From NCBI GenBank assembly GCA_000471925.1, contig CP006668.1, positions 1,488,001 through 1,552,000 of the forward strand: DNA of 64,000 nt, in the 5' to 3' direction. The position numbers and the translations under genes were made by a program. This DNA is from Ralstonia pickettii DTP0602 (GTDB taxonomy: Bacteria; Pseudomonadota; Gammaproteobacteria; Burkholderiales; Burkholderiaceae). Below are positions 1-8,011 of the stretch, piece by piece. The notes under the pieces are model-generated. The model was not told where the DNA came from. It saw only the letters and a list, made by a program, of their open reading frames with translations, and did no database searches. Numbering within the stretch: the first letter of the stretch is position 1; every line of letters starts with the position of its first letter.

Positions 1-453
1 CGCCGAGCGGCGCGCCATGTCCTCCTGGGCCCGCGCCAGGTCGGCCGAGCGCAGTTCCACGTTGGCCCGGTCCTGGCCGGCGGCGGCAAACTGGCCACGC
101 ACCTGGCGCACCGTGCGGGCCAGTTGGGCCTGCGCCGCGGCGAGGGCGAGCTGTGCATCGACGCCGTTCAGTTCGACCAGCGTCTTGCCGGAGTCGACCA
201 GGTCGGTGTTGTCAGCGAGGATCGCGGTGACAACACCGCCTACCTGCGGCGTCACCTGCACCACATTGCCTTCGACATAGGCGTCTTCCGTCGATACCCA
301 ATAGCGAGCGTATTGCAGCCAGTAGCCGGCTGCGGCGGCGAGAGCGACGGCGACCGAGGCGGCGGCGACGATGCGCCAGCGGCGCGCCGGGCGGACGTCA
401 GCCTGTTCCGTCGGTGTGTCGATGGCAGACTTGGATTGGCTGGCGGGGTTCAT
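1..453 (-). CDS. HlyD/EmrA-type membrane fusion protein, 3' end outside window
   Basis: This is the N-terminal 151 codons of a periplasmic adaptor (membrane fusion protein) of a tripartite efflux pump. The translated start is MNPASQSKSAID, with a cytoplasmic tail, a single membrane helix at about residues 26-45, then STEDAYVEGNVVQVTPQVGG, the typical opening of the HlyD/EmrA biotinyl-lipoyl hairpin, and the beginning of the alpha-helical hairpin. The ATG overlaps the stop of the upstream outer-membrane gene in an ATGA, so the two genes are translationally coupled. The inner-membrane transporter is presumably downstream, beyond the window edge. The substrate cannot be inferred. Confidence 0.88.
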   Translation of the reverse strand, partial: MNPASQSKSAIDTPTEQADVRPARRWRIVAAASVAVALAAAAGYWLQYARYWVSTEDAYVEGNVVQVTPQVGGVVTAILADNTDLVDSGKTLVELNGVDAQLALAAAQAQLARTVRQVRGQFAAAGQDRANVELRSADLARAQEDMARRSA

Positions 454-1955
454 GATGCGCTCCTTGCCACGGGGGTTTTGGCCGTGCCCGTGTCGTTGGC
501 GGTCGCGGCAGCCGTTTCGTATCCGCCGCCGAGGGCGCGGATCAGTTCCAGGTGCAGCGTGCGTTCCTGGGTTTCGAGATCGATCAGCAATTGCTTCTGC
601 TGCAGGACCTGGCCTTCGGCCGACAGCACCTGCAGGTAGTTGCCGACGCCGCTGCGATAGCGCGACACGGCCATGTCGTAGGCCTCCTGCGTCAGCTGCA
701 GCGCCTGGTGCTGTTCGCCGGCGCGCTCGGCCAGCCAGCGCAGCGACACCAGCTGGCTGACCACGTCGTGCAGGGCGGTGACCAGCGTGGCGTTGTATTG
801 CTCCGCGGCGGCGTCGTACTCCGCCTGCCGCGCGCCGAGGTTGGAGCGCAGCCGGCCCCCATCGAAGATGGGCAGCGAGATCGCCGGGCCGATGCCGAAG
901 GTGCGGCTGCCCGCCGTCAGCAGGTCCGACAGGCTCAGGCTTTGCAGGCCGGCAAACGCGGTCAGGCTGATGTTGGGATAGAACTGGGCCTTGGCCGCCT
1001 TGATGTCATGGCTGGCGGCTTCCACGCGCCAGCGCTGCGCGACCACGTCCGGCCGGCGGCCGATCAGCTCGGCTGGCAGCGAAGCCGGGACTGCTACCGC
1101 GTAGTCATCGCGAAGCTGCGGGCGGCGGATATCGGCGCCGGCGTCCGGGCCCTTGCCAACCAGGGCGGCGAGCTGGTTCTGGGTCAGCGCAATGATCTCG
1201 TTGATCGCGGCAAGGCGCTCGCGCGTGGCCGGCAGCGCCGCTTCGGCCTGCTTCATGTCGAGCCGCGAGTCGAGTTGCGCGGCCACGCGCTGGCGTGTCA
1301 GGTCCAGCGTGTTCTGGCGCTGGCGATAGGTTTGTTCGGTCAGCGTGCGCTGCGCATAGGCGGCGTCGAGCTTCAGGTAGGTCCGCACCACGGACGTGGT
1401 TAGGATCAGTTCCGCCGCGTGGTAGTCGACTTCCGCGGCGCGGGCGCGGTCGAGCGCGGCGTCGAACGTCGCCTGGTTCTTGCCCCAGAAGTCCAGTTCG
1501 TAGCCGAGGCCAAGCTGCACGTCGCTGGCCCATTTCCAGCTGCCTGCCAGCGGCCGCGGCACAAGGCCGTTCTCGCTGAAGCGCTGGCGCGTGCTCCGGG
1601 CGTTCAGGTTGACTTGCGGAGACAGCGCGGCTTCGGCACCGCCCGCCAGCGCATCCGCCTGGCGCACACGCGCCGCGGCGATGCGCAGCGTCGGCTCTCC
1701 GGCCAGGGCCGCCTCGACCAGCGCATCCAGCTGCGGGTCGCCAAAGCCCTGCCACCATGCGCGCTCCGGCCATGCCGCCGGCGACACGGGGGTAGCGCCC
1801 AGCGACGCGCTCGCGGCAAGGCGGTTGGCATCATCGACCGTGGCCTGCGTTTTCAGCCCCTTCATGCTGGCGCAGCTCGCCAGCAGCACGGCTGCGCCCA
1901 GTACGCCGAGACACCGCAAGGCCGGGACGGCACGCGCCTTAAGTGGAATAGTCAT
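450..1955 (-). CDS. NodT-family outer-membrane efflux lipoprotein
   Basis: A 501-aa outer-membrane channel of the OprM/NodT type, the exit duct of a tripartite pump together with the adaptor encoded immediately downstream. The N-terminus has a lipoprotein signal peptide ending in LLASC, so Cys28 would be lipidated. Two repeated outer-membrane-efflux domains follow, visible in motifs such as GYELDFWGKN and PAISLPIFDGGRLRSNL. An upstream ATG at 2126 is open, but the start at 1955 is preferred because it gives the lipobox at the right distance and has a strong Shine-Dalgarno (GGAGAAAGG). It overlaps the next gene by 4 nt. The drug or solvent exported is unknown. Confidence 0.92.
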   Translation of the reverse strand: MTIPLKARAVPALRCLGVLGAAVLLASCASMKGLKTQATVDDANRLAASASLGATPVSPAAWPERAWWQGFGDPQLDALVEAALAGEPTLRIAAARVRQADALAGGAEAALSPQVNLNARSTRQRFSENGLVPRPLAGSWKWASDVQLGLGYELDFWGKNQATFDAALDRARAAEVDYHAAELILTTSVVRTYLKLDAAYAQRTLTEQTYRQRQNTLDLTRQRVAAQLDSRLDMKQAEAALPATRERLAAINEIIALTQNQLAALVGKGPDAGADIRRPQLRDDYAVAVPASLPAELIGRRPDVVAQRWRVEAASHDIKAAKAQFYPNISLTAFAGLQSLSLSDLLTAGSRTFGIGPAISLPIFDGGRLRSNLGARQAEYDAAAEQYNATLVTALHDVVSQLVSLRWLAERAGEQHQALQLTQEAYDMAVSRYRSGVGNYLQVLSAEGQVLQQKQLLIDLETQERTLHLELIRALGGGYETAAATANDTGTAKTPVARSAS

Positions 1956-2161
1956 CGCCTTTCTCCGGCCAGCCCAAATATGCCTGGGCACAAATCTGGC
2001 CGGCGTGTCGCTGGCGTTTTGCCCGACGGTGTGGATCGCGTTGGGTCCTTTGTGGAAAGTGGCACCGGCGTTGGCGATCATCTGGACCTCCTTGCCTGCA
2101 AATTCCATCAGGCACGACAACAGCATGGTTGCCGTGACGCAAAGCCCCCCCTTCTATCGCA

Positions 2162-2641
2162 TCACTCCAGATTGGCCTTGTCGAGCCCGAACGCCTTGTC
2201 TGACGAACCGGGCACCATGCGGAACGCCACGTTCAGGCGGTTCCAGGTATTGATCGCCCCCACGAGAAACGTGAGATCCGACAGCTCCTTCTCGCTGTAC
2301 TGGGTGCGCACGCGGTCATAAATTTCGTCGGGCACGCCATGGGCGGGAATGTTGGTCAGCACCTCGGTCCAGGCCAGCGCGGCGCGTTCGCGCGGCGAGA
2401 ACAGCGTCGACTCGCGCCAGATCGCCACGTGGTGCAGGCGCAATTCGCGCTCGCCGTGGATCTTTGCCATCTTGATATGCATGTCGACGCAGAATGCGCA
2501 GCCATTGAGCTGCGATGCGCGAATCTCGACGAGCTCGCGAACGGGCTCCTCGATCGTGGTTTTCTGGAACAGCGCGCCGAACTCCATGAGCTTCTTGGAC
2601 AGTTCCGGGGATTGCTGAAAGTAGTTAATGCGTTGCGTCAT
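2162..2641 (-). CDS. Carboxymuconolactone decarboxylase / AhpD-like protein
   Basis: A 159-aa protein of the CMD/alkylhydroperoxidase D fold. The redox motif LNGCAFCVDMH places Cys48, Cys51 and His55 in the arrangement used by AhpD-type peroxidases, so peroxide reduction is more likely than lactone decarboxylation. AGGAAAGATC precedes the ATG. It is a single gene on the same strand as the efflux operon but separated by about 200 bp. The 190 bp upstream, up to the MEKHLA remnant, holds no gene that I can see. Confidence 0.88.
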   Translation of the reverse strand: MTQRINYFQQSPELSKKLMEFGALFQKTTIEEPVRELVEIRASQLNGCAFCVDMHIKMAKIHGERELRLHHVAIWRESTLFSPRERAALAWTEVLTNIPAHGVPDEIYDRVRTQYSEKELSDLTFLVGAINTWNRLNVAFRMVPGSSDKAFGLDKANLE

Positions 2642-2831
2642 GATCTTTCCTGGTGACCTCGGGAATTTCGCTCATCGAACCTGCGTTGAATCTTTTGCCG
2701 CAGGGACAGCTTGGAGTGAATCCTAGGCTTCGGCTCAGGATGCCGGTAGTGCCGTCACGGCGCGCACAATGTTGTCGCTTTGGCACCAATCGCACGGTCA
2801 GTCTGAAGCGGTAATCAGCCAGCATGCGCAA

Positions 2832-3023
2832 TCAGATGTTCCGCGTGCGCGGGATGACGACCGCCTGGCCGTGCTGCTTGCCGTCCGCATTGAGAAGTTG
2901 CCACAGCGTCGCCTCCTCGATCATGAAGCGCTGGCCTGACTTGGTGATACGCACGCCCTTGTAGCCAGCTTCGTAGCCGAGCCGTTGTACTCGCGCGAGG
3001 AATTGCTGCCGCTCCTCGCGAGT
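2832..3023 (-). pseudogene. MEKHLA-domain gene, 3' remnant
   Basis: The last 60 or so codons match the C-terminal part of the MEKHLA domain, a PAS-related domain. Diagnostic pieces are REERQQFLARV, YKGVRITKSGQRFMIEEAT and a short tail ending RTRNI before TGA. Its 5' part is missing. At about 3020-3026 the reading frame runs directly into IS-1 transposase DNA, giving an accidental chimeric ORF (2832-3662). The remnant marks the gene that occupied this side before an IS-1-associated deletion. Confidence 0.72.
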
Positions 3024-3911
3024 CGATCTCGGCCAAGCGGTCATAGGTGGTGTAGGGCAGGGAAGTGCCATCGGCCCACAGCTCGATCCGGCCGTCCGGA
3101 TACTCGCGAACTGCGTGTAGCCGCGGCCCTCGGCCGCGTCCCGCCGGTTGACGCGGAAGATGCCGGCCTTGTCCGAATAGAACGCCATTGGCTTGCCGTG
3201 TCGCTCAATGTAGGCGCGTGTGGCGGAGAAGTACGCCGGCGTCGATTCCGAGGGGACGAACCGCAGCGCCATCAGCCGCCCGGTGGCATCGTCGACAAAG
3301 ACCAGCAGCGTGCAGGCCGGCGCCCGGTCCTCGAACCAGGCATGGTCGCTGCCGTCGATCTGCACCAGCTCGCCGAGGCACGCGCGGCGATTGCGCGGCT
3401 GGTGCACCTTGGGCGGGCGCAGCTTGCGCGGCACCCAGAACCCCGCGTCGATCATGATTCGGCGCACGCATGCCGGCGAGATCTCGATGCCATGGCGCTC
3501 GCGCAGCTTCTCGGCGGCCAGGGTCGGGCCGAAGTCGGCGTAACGGTCGCGGATCAGGCCCCGCACGCGGGATTCCAGACCCGGAGGCAACTGATTGTGG
3601 CCCGGCTGACCCCATTTACGGGAGACGAGGCCCTGGGGGCCGTCCTGCCGGTACCGCTGCACCAGCCGCGCTCAACCTGGCGCTTGGACAGGCCGAGCTT
3701 CTCGGCGGCGCGCCAGACCATCAGACCGTCTTCGACGACGGTCTGGATGACCTTGCAGCGGTCCAGCTCCCGCATACTCATGGTGATCGTGTCGGGTCGG
3801 CCCATGGTCGCGCTCCAGGCTAGACGGCAAAGCCGCCAGCTTGGCACGCTCCGGGACGGGGTACGACATTTGAACTTAACCCAAGTACGACATTAGAAAA
3901 AACGGCTAACA
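3021..3911. mobile_element. IS-1, truncated dif-type insertion sequence (ISNCY/IS1202-like)
   Basis: Remnant of an insertion sequence. Its right end is intact: read inward from 3911 it begins TGTTAGCCG and then has two copies of a TTAAGTTCAAATGTC-type subrepeat, with the same spacing as the right end of IS-2. Its left end is lost in a deletion that fuses it to the MEKHLA remnant. The 5 bp GTCAA follows its right end directly, the same 5 bp that lie between IS-2 and the dif-like site. The family assignment rests on transposase sequence and end structure, from memory of ISNCY/IS1202-type elements. Confidence 0.75.
3024..3805 (-). pseudogene. IS-1 transposase, frameshifted and internally deleted
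   Basis: The reading frame begins MGRPDTITMSMRELDR (helix-turn-helix region) but shifts frame at about 3666-3670, where two extra bases follow the codons for KRQVER. The rest of the HTH and the DDE domain up to GRGYTQF then continue in another frame, including IDGSDHAWFED and FYSDKAGIF with two catalytic Asp. At about 3105 an internal deletion jumps to DNA for YPDGRIELW in a wrong frame, removing the catalytic Glu region. It is non-functional and about 70 percent or more identical to the IS-2 protein by eye. Confidence 0.85.
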
Positions 3912-3916
3912 GTCAA
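3912..3916. repeat. 5-bp target duplication of IS-2, left copy (GTCAA)
   Basis: GTCAA directly precedes the left end of IS-2 (TGTCTAGG, from 3917) and is repeated at 8865-8869 directly after its right end. It also abuts the right end of IS-1. Confidence 0.82.
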
Positions 3917-3972
3917 TGTCTAGGCTAAGTTCAAATGTCCGGCGCTCAGCTAAGCTGAAATGTCCGATTTGG
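3917..3972 (+). repeat. IS-2 left terminal inverted repeat
   Basis: Three TGTC-spaced subrepeats (starts near 3917, 3936 and 3961) with GCTAAG cores. The block aligns with 8812-8864 read in reverse, with one 1-bp gap. Confidence 0.8.
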
Positions 3973-4005
3973 ACGGGCTGGTGTTGAGGTTCGGTGGCTT
4001 GTATT

Positions 4006-4641
4006 TCAAGGGTTTCCCGTAAGGCAGTGGTGCCTTGACGGTCTTTTCGATGGCGGCCTGCAGGTCTGCAGGGCTGAGCTGCCGCTGCGGTTTCTTGCCC
4101 GAGGCCGCGGGGGCGTGCCGGTGGCGGTCCGCGCGGGTGCGCTGGCGCTGCGCCGGCTATCGCGCTTGGCCTGCATCTCCTGCGCCACGCGCAGGACGTG
4201 AGCGAGCCGCTTGTGCTCGACGATCGCGCCCTGGTCGATCTCGGCCAAGCGGTCATAGGTGGTGTAGGGCAGGGTAGCGCCATCGGCCCACAGCTCGATC
4301 CGGCCGTCCGGATACTCGGCCACCTCGAGGTAGCGGTGAATCAGAGCGCGATGCGCGGGCTGGTCTGCCAGCAGGTACAGCGTCTTGTCGTACTGCAGCG
4401 TGAGGCTGGCCGACACCTTGCGCCATTCGCGCCAGGTGAAGATCCGCGCCAGATCCTCATCGGCGCGCACTGGGCGATGTGCATTAAAGTCGCTCCTGGG
4501 CGGTTTGGCAAAGCGGGCGTTGAAGTCAGCCACAAAGACCGCCACGAAGGCGTTGGCGTCGGCCTGGGACGAGATCCGGCGCAGCCGCAACTCCTTGACC
4601 AGGCGGTCCTGCAGCGTGCCGTTCATCCGTTCGACCCGGCC
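4006..4641 (-). pseudogene. IS-2 transposase, C-terminal half
   Basis: This segment encodes GRVERMNGTLQDRLVKELRL and the C-terminal domain down to CLTGNP with a TGA stop at 4006. The catalytic Glu lies in GRVERMNG. Read upstream, the frame enters the inserted element after the codons for K-G. Joining this piece to the 8012-8767 segment across the shared GCCCTT restores an uninterrupted 462-aa DDE transposase. A TTG-initiated ORF from 4659 exists but is an artefact of the junction. Confidence 0.88.
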
Positions 4642-4644
4642 CTT
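4639..4644. other. Left junction core of the recombinase element (GCCCTT)
   Basis: GCCCTT sits between transposase DNA on the left and element DNA (CTCAAAAGCAG) on the right. The same six bases recur at 8012-8017. They are interpreted as the overlap or core of the integration sites; a short target duplication is the alternative. Confidence 0.7.
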
Positions 4645-4682
4645 CTCAAAAGCAGTCAACTACACGTGATCTGACCGGTGGG

Positions 4683-4988
4683 ATGCAATCCTTCCGGGTT
4701 ACCCATCCCTTCCATCCGCTTTACGGGCGAGAATTCGCGCTGCTGGAATGGCGCAATGCGTGGGGAGAGGACCGCGTCTATTTCTACGACGAAATGGGCA
4801 ACCTCAGGCGCATGCCGGCGACCTGGACGAGCGCAGCGGCGCCAAACGCATTCGAGGTAACGTCGGCCGGACGATCGCATTTCCGGGTCGAGGACCTGTT
4901 GCAACTTGTTGCGCTGATTGCCCGACAGCGGGAGGCTAAGAGATCTGGAGGGCCGCGAGCGCGCAAGCGCAAGGTGTCAAGGGAATGA
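4683..4988 (+). CDS. DUF5372-like small protein of the recombinase element
   Basis: A 101-aa protein with the recognisable body VTHPFHPLYGREF, GEDRVYFYDEMG, SWTS-like TWTSAA and SHFRVEDLLQL. It resembles the DUF5372 family of uncharacterised proteins, which I recall beside recombinase genes. It has a basic C-terminal tail (RARKRKVS) and no signal or membrane segment. The function is unknown; a small DNA- or protein-binding accessory factor is a guess from size and charge. It lies at the left end of the element, about 40 bp from the junction, with a weak ribosome site. Confidence 0.7.
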   Translation: MQSFRVTHPFHPLYGREFALLEWRNAWGEDRVYFYDEMGNLRRMPATWTSAAAPNAFEVTSAGRSHFRVEDLLQLVALIARQREAKRSGGPRARKRKVSRE

Positions 4989-5120
4989 TGCCGTTGATGT
5001 AAAGATATTTATGCCGTTTTAGTATCCGTGCCTATACCTCTCCATGGGCGCATGATTCAAGGGCGGGCATAGAGCAGGGACGTTACGGGGGCACTGCTAT
5101 TCTTTGTCCGTATAAAATCC

Positions 5121-5149
5121 TTGACATCGGCAATACGTGGGCATAATTT
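5121..5149 (+). promoter_or_regulatory. Probable sigma70 promoter giving a leaderless HTH mRNA
   Basis: TTGACA at 5121-5126 is followed after 15 bp by CATAAT (5142-5147) or after 17 bp by TAATTT (5144-5149). The HTH start codon at 5159 is only about 10-12 nt past the -10, and there is no Shine-Dalgarno, so the transcript probably starts at or just before the ATG. Confidence 0.55.
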
Positions 5150-5158
5150 AGATTACAT

Positions 5159-5626
5159 ATGACCCGCATCCGAAAATCCGACCCCAAGCTTGCAGCGCTC
5201 GAAGAGAGCGGCACGGTGAATCCTCACTCGCAGGGCATCGATGATCCCGCTTTTATCGCCGGCGATTTCTTCGACCCGCGCGATCTGGTACAGGCCCGCT
5301 ACGAAATGCTGCGTCGCGTACGTGTCGATGGTCAGGCCATCGCCGATGCCGCCGCGCACTTTGGGGTCAGCCGACCGACGTTCTACAAGGCGCAGGCCGA
5401 CTTCGATCGAGAGGGCCTGGTCGGGCTGCTGCCAGACAAGCGAGGTCCTCACGGACCACACAAGATCACCGACGACGTGATGCGCTTCATCGAAGAAGCA
5501 CGTGCCGCGGAGGACGGTCTCGATGCTCAAGTTCTTGTCGAGCGGATTGCAGAACGCTTCGGTTTGACAGTGCATCGACGCACCGTAGAACGCGCCCTGG
5601 CGCGATCGAAAAAAAAACGGCCATAA
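5159..5626 (+). CDS. Helix-turn-helix protein of the recombinase element
   Basis: A 155-aa soluble protein. Residues about 45-95 form an IS-type helix-turn-helix (AIADAAAHFGVSRPTFYKAQ), followed by a second winged region (HKITDDVMRFIEEAR) and a C-terminal repeat of an HTH (RFGLTVHRRTVERALA). It resembles the DNA-binding N-terminus of IS481/IS3-type transposases without a catalytic domain. It probably recognises element DNA or regulates the operon. It ends in a run of nine A residues (5609-5617) encoding Ser-Lys-Lys-Lys, directly before TAA. The downstream frame stays open across this run, so a frameshifted fusion with the next ORF is possible. Confidence 0.75.
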   Translation: MTRIRKSDPKLAALEESGTVNPHSQGIDDPAFIAGDFFDPRDLVQARYEMLRRVRVDGQAIADAAAHFGVSRPTFYKAQADFDREGLVGLLPDKRGPHGPHKITDDVMRFIEEARAAEDGLDAQVLVERIAERFGLTVHRRTVERALARSKKKRP

Positions 5627-5628
5627 AA

Positions 5629-5916
5629 GTCCCCACTGCAGCGCTCGATGTTCATGCGCTGACCAGATACTACGAGGCGTTGCGAAAAGACGTCGTCGAG
5701 TTGGGCGGACGCGGCCACACGATGATGCGCGGTCGCGCACTCGTCATGTTCAAGGGGATGGCCGCCTGGATGAAGTGTGCGGCCGAAGACTGCTCGCCTC
5801 GTCCGGTGCCTGTAGTCGCGACGAGCGGGCTGAGTCTGCCTGTAGGTATCGAACAGAATCTGGTTGACATCGTGGCAACCATGGCGATCGCGACAGCGCT
5901 AGAGGGGATGAGATGA
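5629..5916 (+). CDS. Small ORF between HTH and recombinase, start uncertain
   Basis: An open frame encodes roughly 95 residues from VPTAALDVHALTRYYEALRK to ALEGMR. No ATG or GTG with a ribosome site exists at its beginning; the only in-frame near-cognate start is TTG at 5680. It is in the +1-shifted frame relative to the HTH gene and is open back through the A9 run, so it may be the C-terminal extension of the HTH protein made by slippage, or a homopolymer sequencing error may separate them. The stop overlaps the recombinase start in ATGA at 5913-5916, indicating coupling. No domain was recognised. Confidence 0.55.
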   Translation, partial: VPTAALDVHALTRYYEALRKDVVELGGRGHTMMRGRALVMFKGMAAWMKCAAEDCSPRPVPVVATSGLSLPVGIEQNLVDIVATMAIATALEGMR

Positions 5917-7970
5917 CTGCAGAGACCCACTCGAAAGTACAGGCAAGACACCTCAAGAGGAACGCCTATCTGTACGTGAGGCAGTCCTCGTTGCGGCAGA
6001 TGTTCGAGAATACTGAGAGTACCAAGCGCCAGTATGATCTGCGACAGCGCGCCATCGCGCTCGGATGGCGCAACGATCAAGTTGTGGTCATCGACTCGGA
6101 CCTCGGCTTATCCGGTGCATCGGCGGTCGAGCGCGAGGGCTTCCAGCGCCTCGTCACCGAGGTGAGCCTGGGACGGGCCGGGATCGTGATGGGTCTGGAG
6201 GTGTCGCGGCTGGCGCGCAACTCAACCGACTGGCATCGGCTATTGGAGATCTGTGCACTCGCCGACTCCCTAATTCTTGACGAAGATGGAATTTACGACC
6301 CTGCGCATTTCAATGATCGGTTGCTGCTCGGCCTGAAAGGCACGATGAGCGAGGCAGAGTTGCACGTCATGCGGGCACGGCTACGCGGTGGCATCCTCAA
6401 CAAGGCGCGCCGCGGAGAACTCGAGATGCGGCTGCCGATCGGCTTTGTCTACGACACCGAGGGGCGTGTGCGCCTGGACCCGGATGCACGTATCCAGGAG
6501 AGTGTTCGTCAGCTCTTCCGCACGTTTCGTCGCACGGGCTCAGCCACTGCGACCGTCAAGGCCTTTCGTGACCAGGGTCTTCAGTTCCCGCGCCGGATTC
6601 ACCGCGGAGAGCGCAAAGGCGATGTGCTGTGGACCGAGCTCGAACACTCACGCGTGCTGTGGGCCCTCCATCATCCGCGCTATGCTGGTGCATTCTGCTT
6701 TGGGCGCACGCGGCAACGCAAGCATCCCGATGGTCAGAACGTCTGCCTGCGACTGCCGCCCGAGGAGTGGACGGCGCTGATTCGCGATGCGCACGAGGCT
6801 TACGTGAGCTGGGAGGAGTTCGAACAGAACGTTCAAATCCTACGCGACAATGCCCACGCACTTGGCCTCGACCGTGAGAGAGGGGCACCTCGCGAGGGGC
6901 CGGCGCTGCTGCAAGGCTTGGCGATCTGTGCCAAATGCGGCGAGCGAATGACCGTGCGCTATCACATCCAAGGCACGCGCAGGGTGCCGGATTACATGTG
7001 CCAGCGCCGGGGCATTCAGCACGCGCACCCTGTGTGCCAGAGTGTCCATGGTGGTGAGCTTGACGATGCAATTGGCCGGTTGCTCGTGGAGTTGGTCACG
7101 CCGGTAACGCTTGAGGTCGCTCTGGCCGTGCAGAACGAGCTTGAGAGCCGTACCGAGGAGAGCGACAGACTACGCCGTCAAGAGGTCGAGCGAGCGCGCT
7201 ACGAGACCGATCTGGCGCGCCGTCGTTACATGCAAGTCGATCCGGAACATCGATTGGTTGCGGACTCGCTGGAAGCGGAATGGAACCATGCGCTCCGCGC
7301 TCTCAGTGAGGCCCAGGAACGCTACGAGAAGCAGCGCGAAGCTGATCGCGCCGGAGTTGACGACGCACAGCGCACAAGCATCATGGCACTTGCGAAGGAC
7401 TTTCCTCGCCTGTGGAACGATCCCCACACGCCAGATCGTGAGCGCAAGCGCATGGCACGCCTACTCATCACCGACGTGACCCTGCTAAAAGGCACGGACG
7501 TCAGCGCTCAGATACGCTTTAACGGCGGTGCAACGCACACCTTGCACGTGCCACTATCCAAGCCCGCGTGGATGTTGCGGCAGACCCCGCCAGCCGTCGT
7601 CGCTGAGATCGACCGGCTTCTGGAAGACCACACCGACGGTGAAGCGGCAGAGCTGCTCAATCGCCAGGGACTCACGTCAGGTCAGGGCAAACCGTTTCAC
7701 CACGCAATGGTCACCCGGATTCGGCTCTCCTACGATCTGCGAAGTCGCTACGACAGGCTGCGCGCGCGTGGTTTGCTCACGCTGGACGAGATTGCAAAGT
7801 GCCTCGATGTCACACCGACTACCGTCAAGATATGGCGCCGTGCCGGCCTGCTCGTGGCGCACCGCTACGATGACAAGGGGCAGTGTCTCTTCGAACAACC
7901 TGGCGCGGATGCGCCAGTGAAGTATCGCCATCAATGCAAAACCCGCGGTAAACACGCAGTCGCCGCGTAA
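5913..7970 (+). CDS. Large serine recombinase (685 aa)
   Basis: It catalyses site-specific integration and excision by a serine nucleophile. The N-terminal resolvase domain has YVRQSS (Tyr21, Arg23, nucleophile Ser25), VIDSDLGLSGAS and VSRLARNSTDW. The recombinase domain starts near residue 150 (RLPIGFVYD). A zinc ribbon follows with CAKC at 339-342 and later Cys in YMCQ and HPVCQ. A coiled-coil segment lies at about 410-480, and there is an unusual C-terminal MerR-like helix-turn-helix (LDEIAKCLDVTPTTVKIW, about 621-638). It is translationally coupled to the preceding ORF and ends 47 bp from the right border. It most likely moved this element into IS-2. Confidence 0.92.
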   Translation: MTAETHSKVQARHLKRNAYLYVRQSSLRQMFENTESTKRQYDLRQRAIALGWRNDQVVVIDSDLGLSGASAVEREGFQRLVTEVSLGRAGIVMGLEVSRLARNSTDWHRLLEICALADSLILDEDGIYDPAHFNDRLLLGLKGTMSEAELHVMRARLRGGILNKARRGELEMRLPIGFVYDTEGRVRLDPDARIQESVRQLFRTFRRTGSATATVKAFRDQGLQFPRRIHRGERKGDVLWTELEHSRVLWALHHPRYAGAFCFGRTRQRKHPDGQNVCLRLPPEEWTALIRDAHEAYVSWEEFEQNVQILRDNAHALGLDRERGAPREGPALLQGLAICAKCGERMTVRYHIQGTRRVPDYMCQRRGIQHAHPVCQSVHGGELDDAIGRLLVELVTPVTLEVALAVQNELESRTEESDRLRRQEVERARYETDLARRRYMQVDPEHRLVADSLEAEWNHALRALSEAQERYEKQREADRAGVDDAQRTSIMALAKDFPRLWNDPHTPDRERKRMARLLITDVTLLKGTDVSAQIRFNGGATHTLHVPLSKPAWMLRQTPPAVVAEIDRLLEDHTDGEAAELLNRQGLTSGQGKPFHHAMVTRIRLSYDLRSRYDRLRARGLLTLDEIAKCLDVTPTTVKIWRRAGLLVAHRYDDKGQCLFEQPGADAPVKYRHQCKTRGKHAVAA

Positions 7971-8011
7971 ACATCATCCCACTCGACCCATGAGGTGCAT
8001 TGTGAAGCATA

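Noticed and set aside
2985-4300. GGGCAGGG octamers near 3055 and 4267 as FtsK-orienting signals pointing to dif
   Set aside because: Both lie in homologous transposase DNA and so are not independent; counts on the other side are too few to judge.
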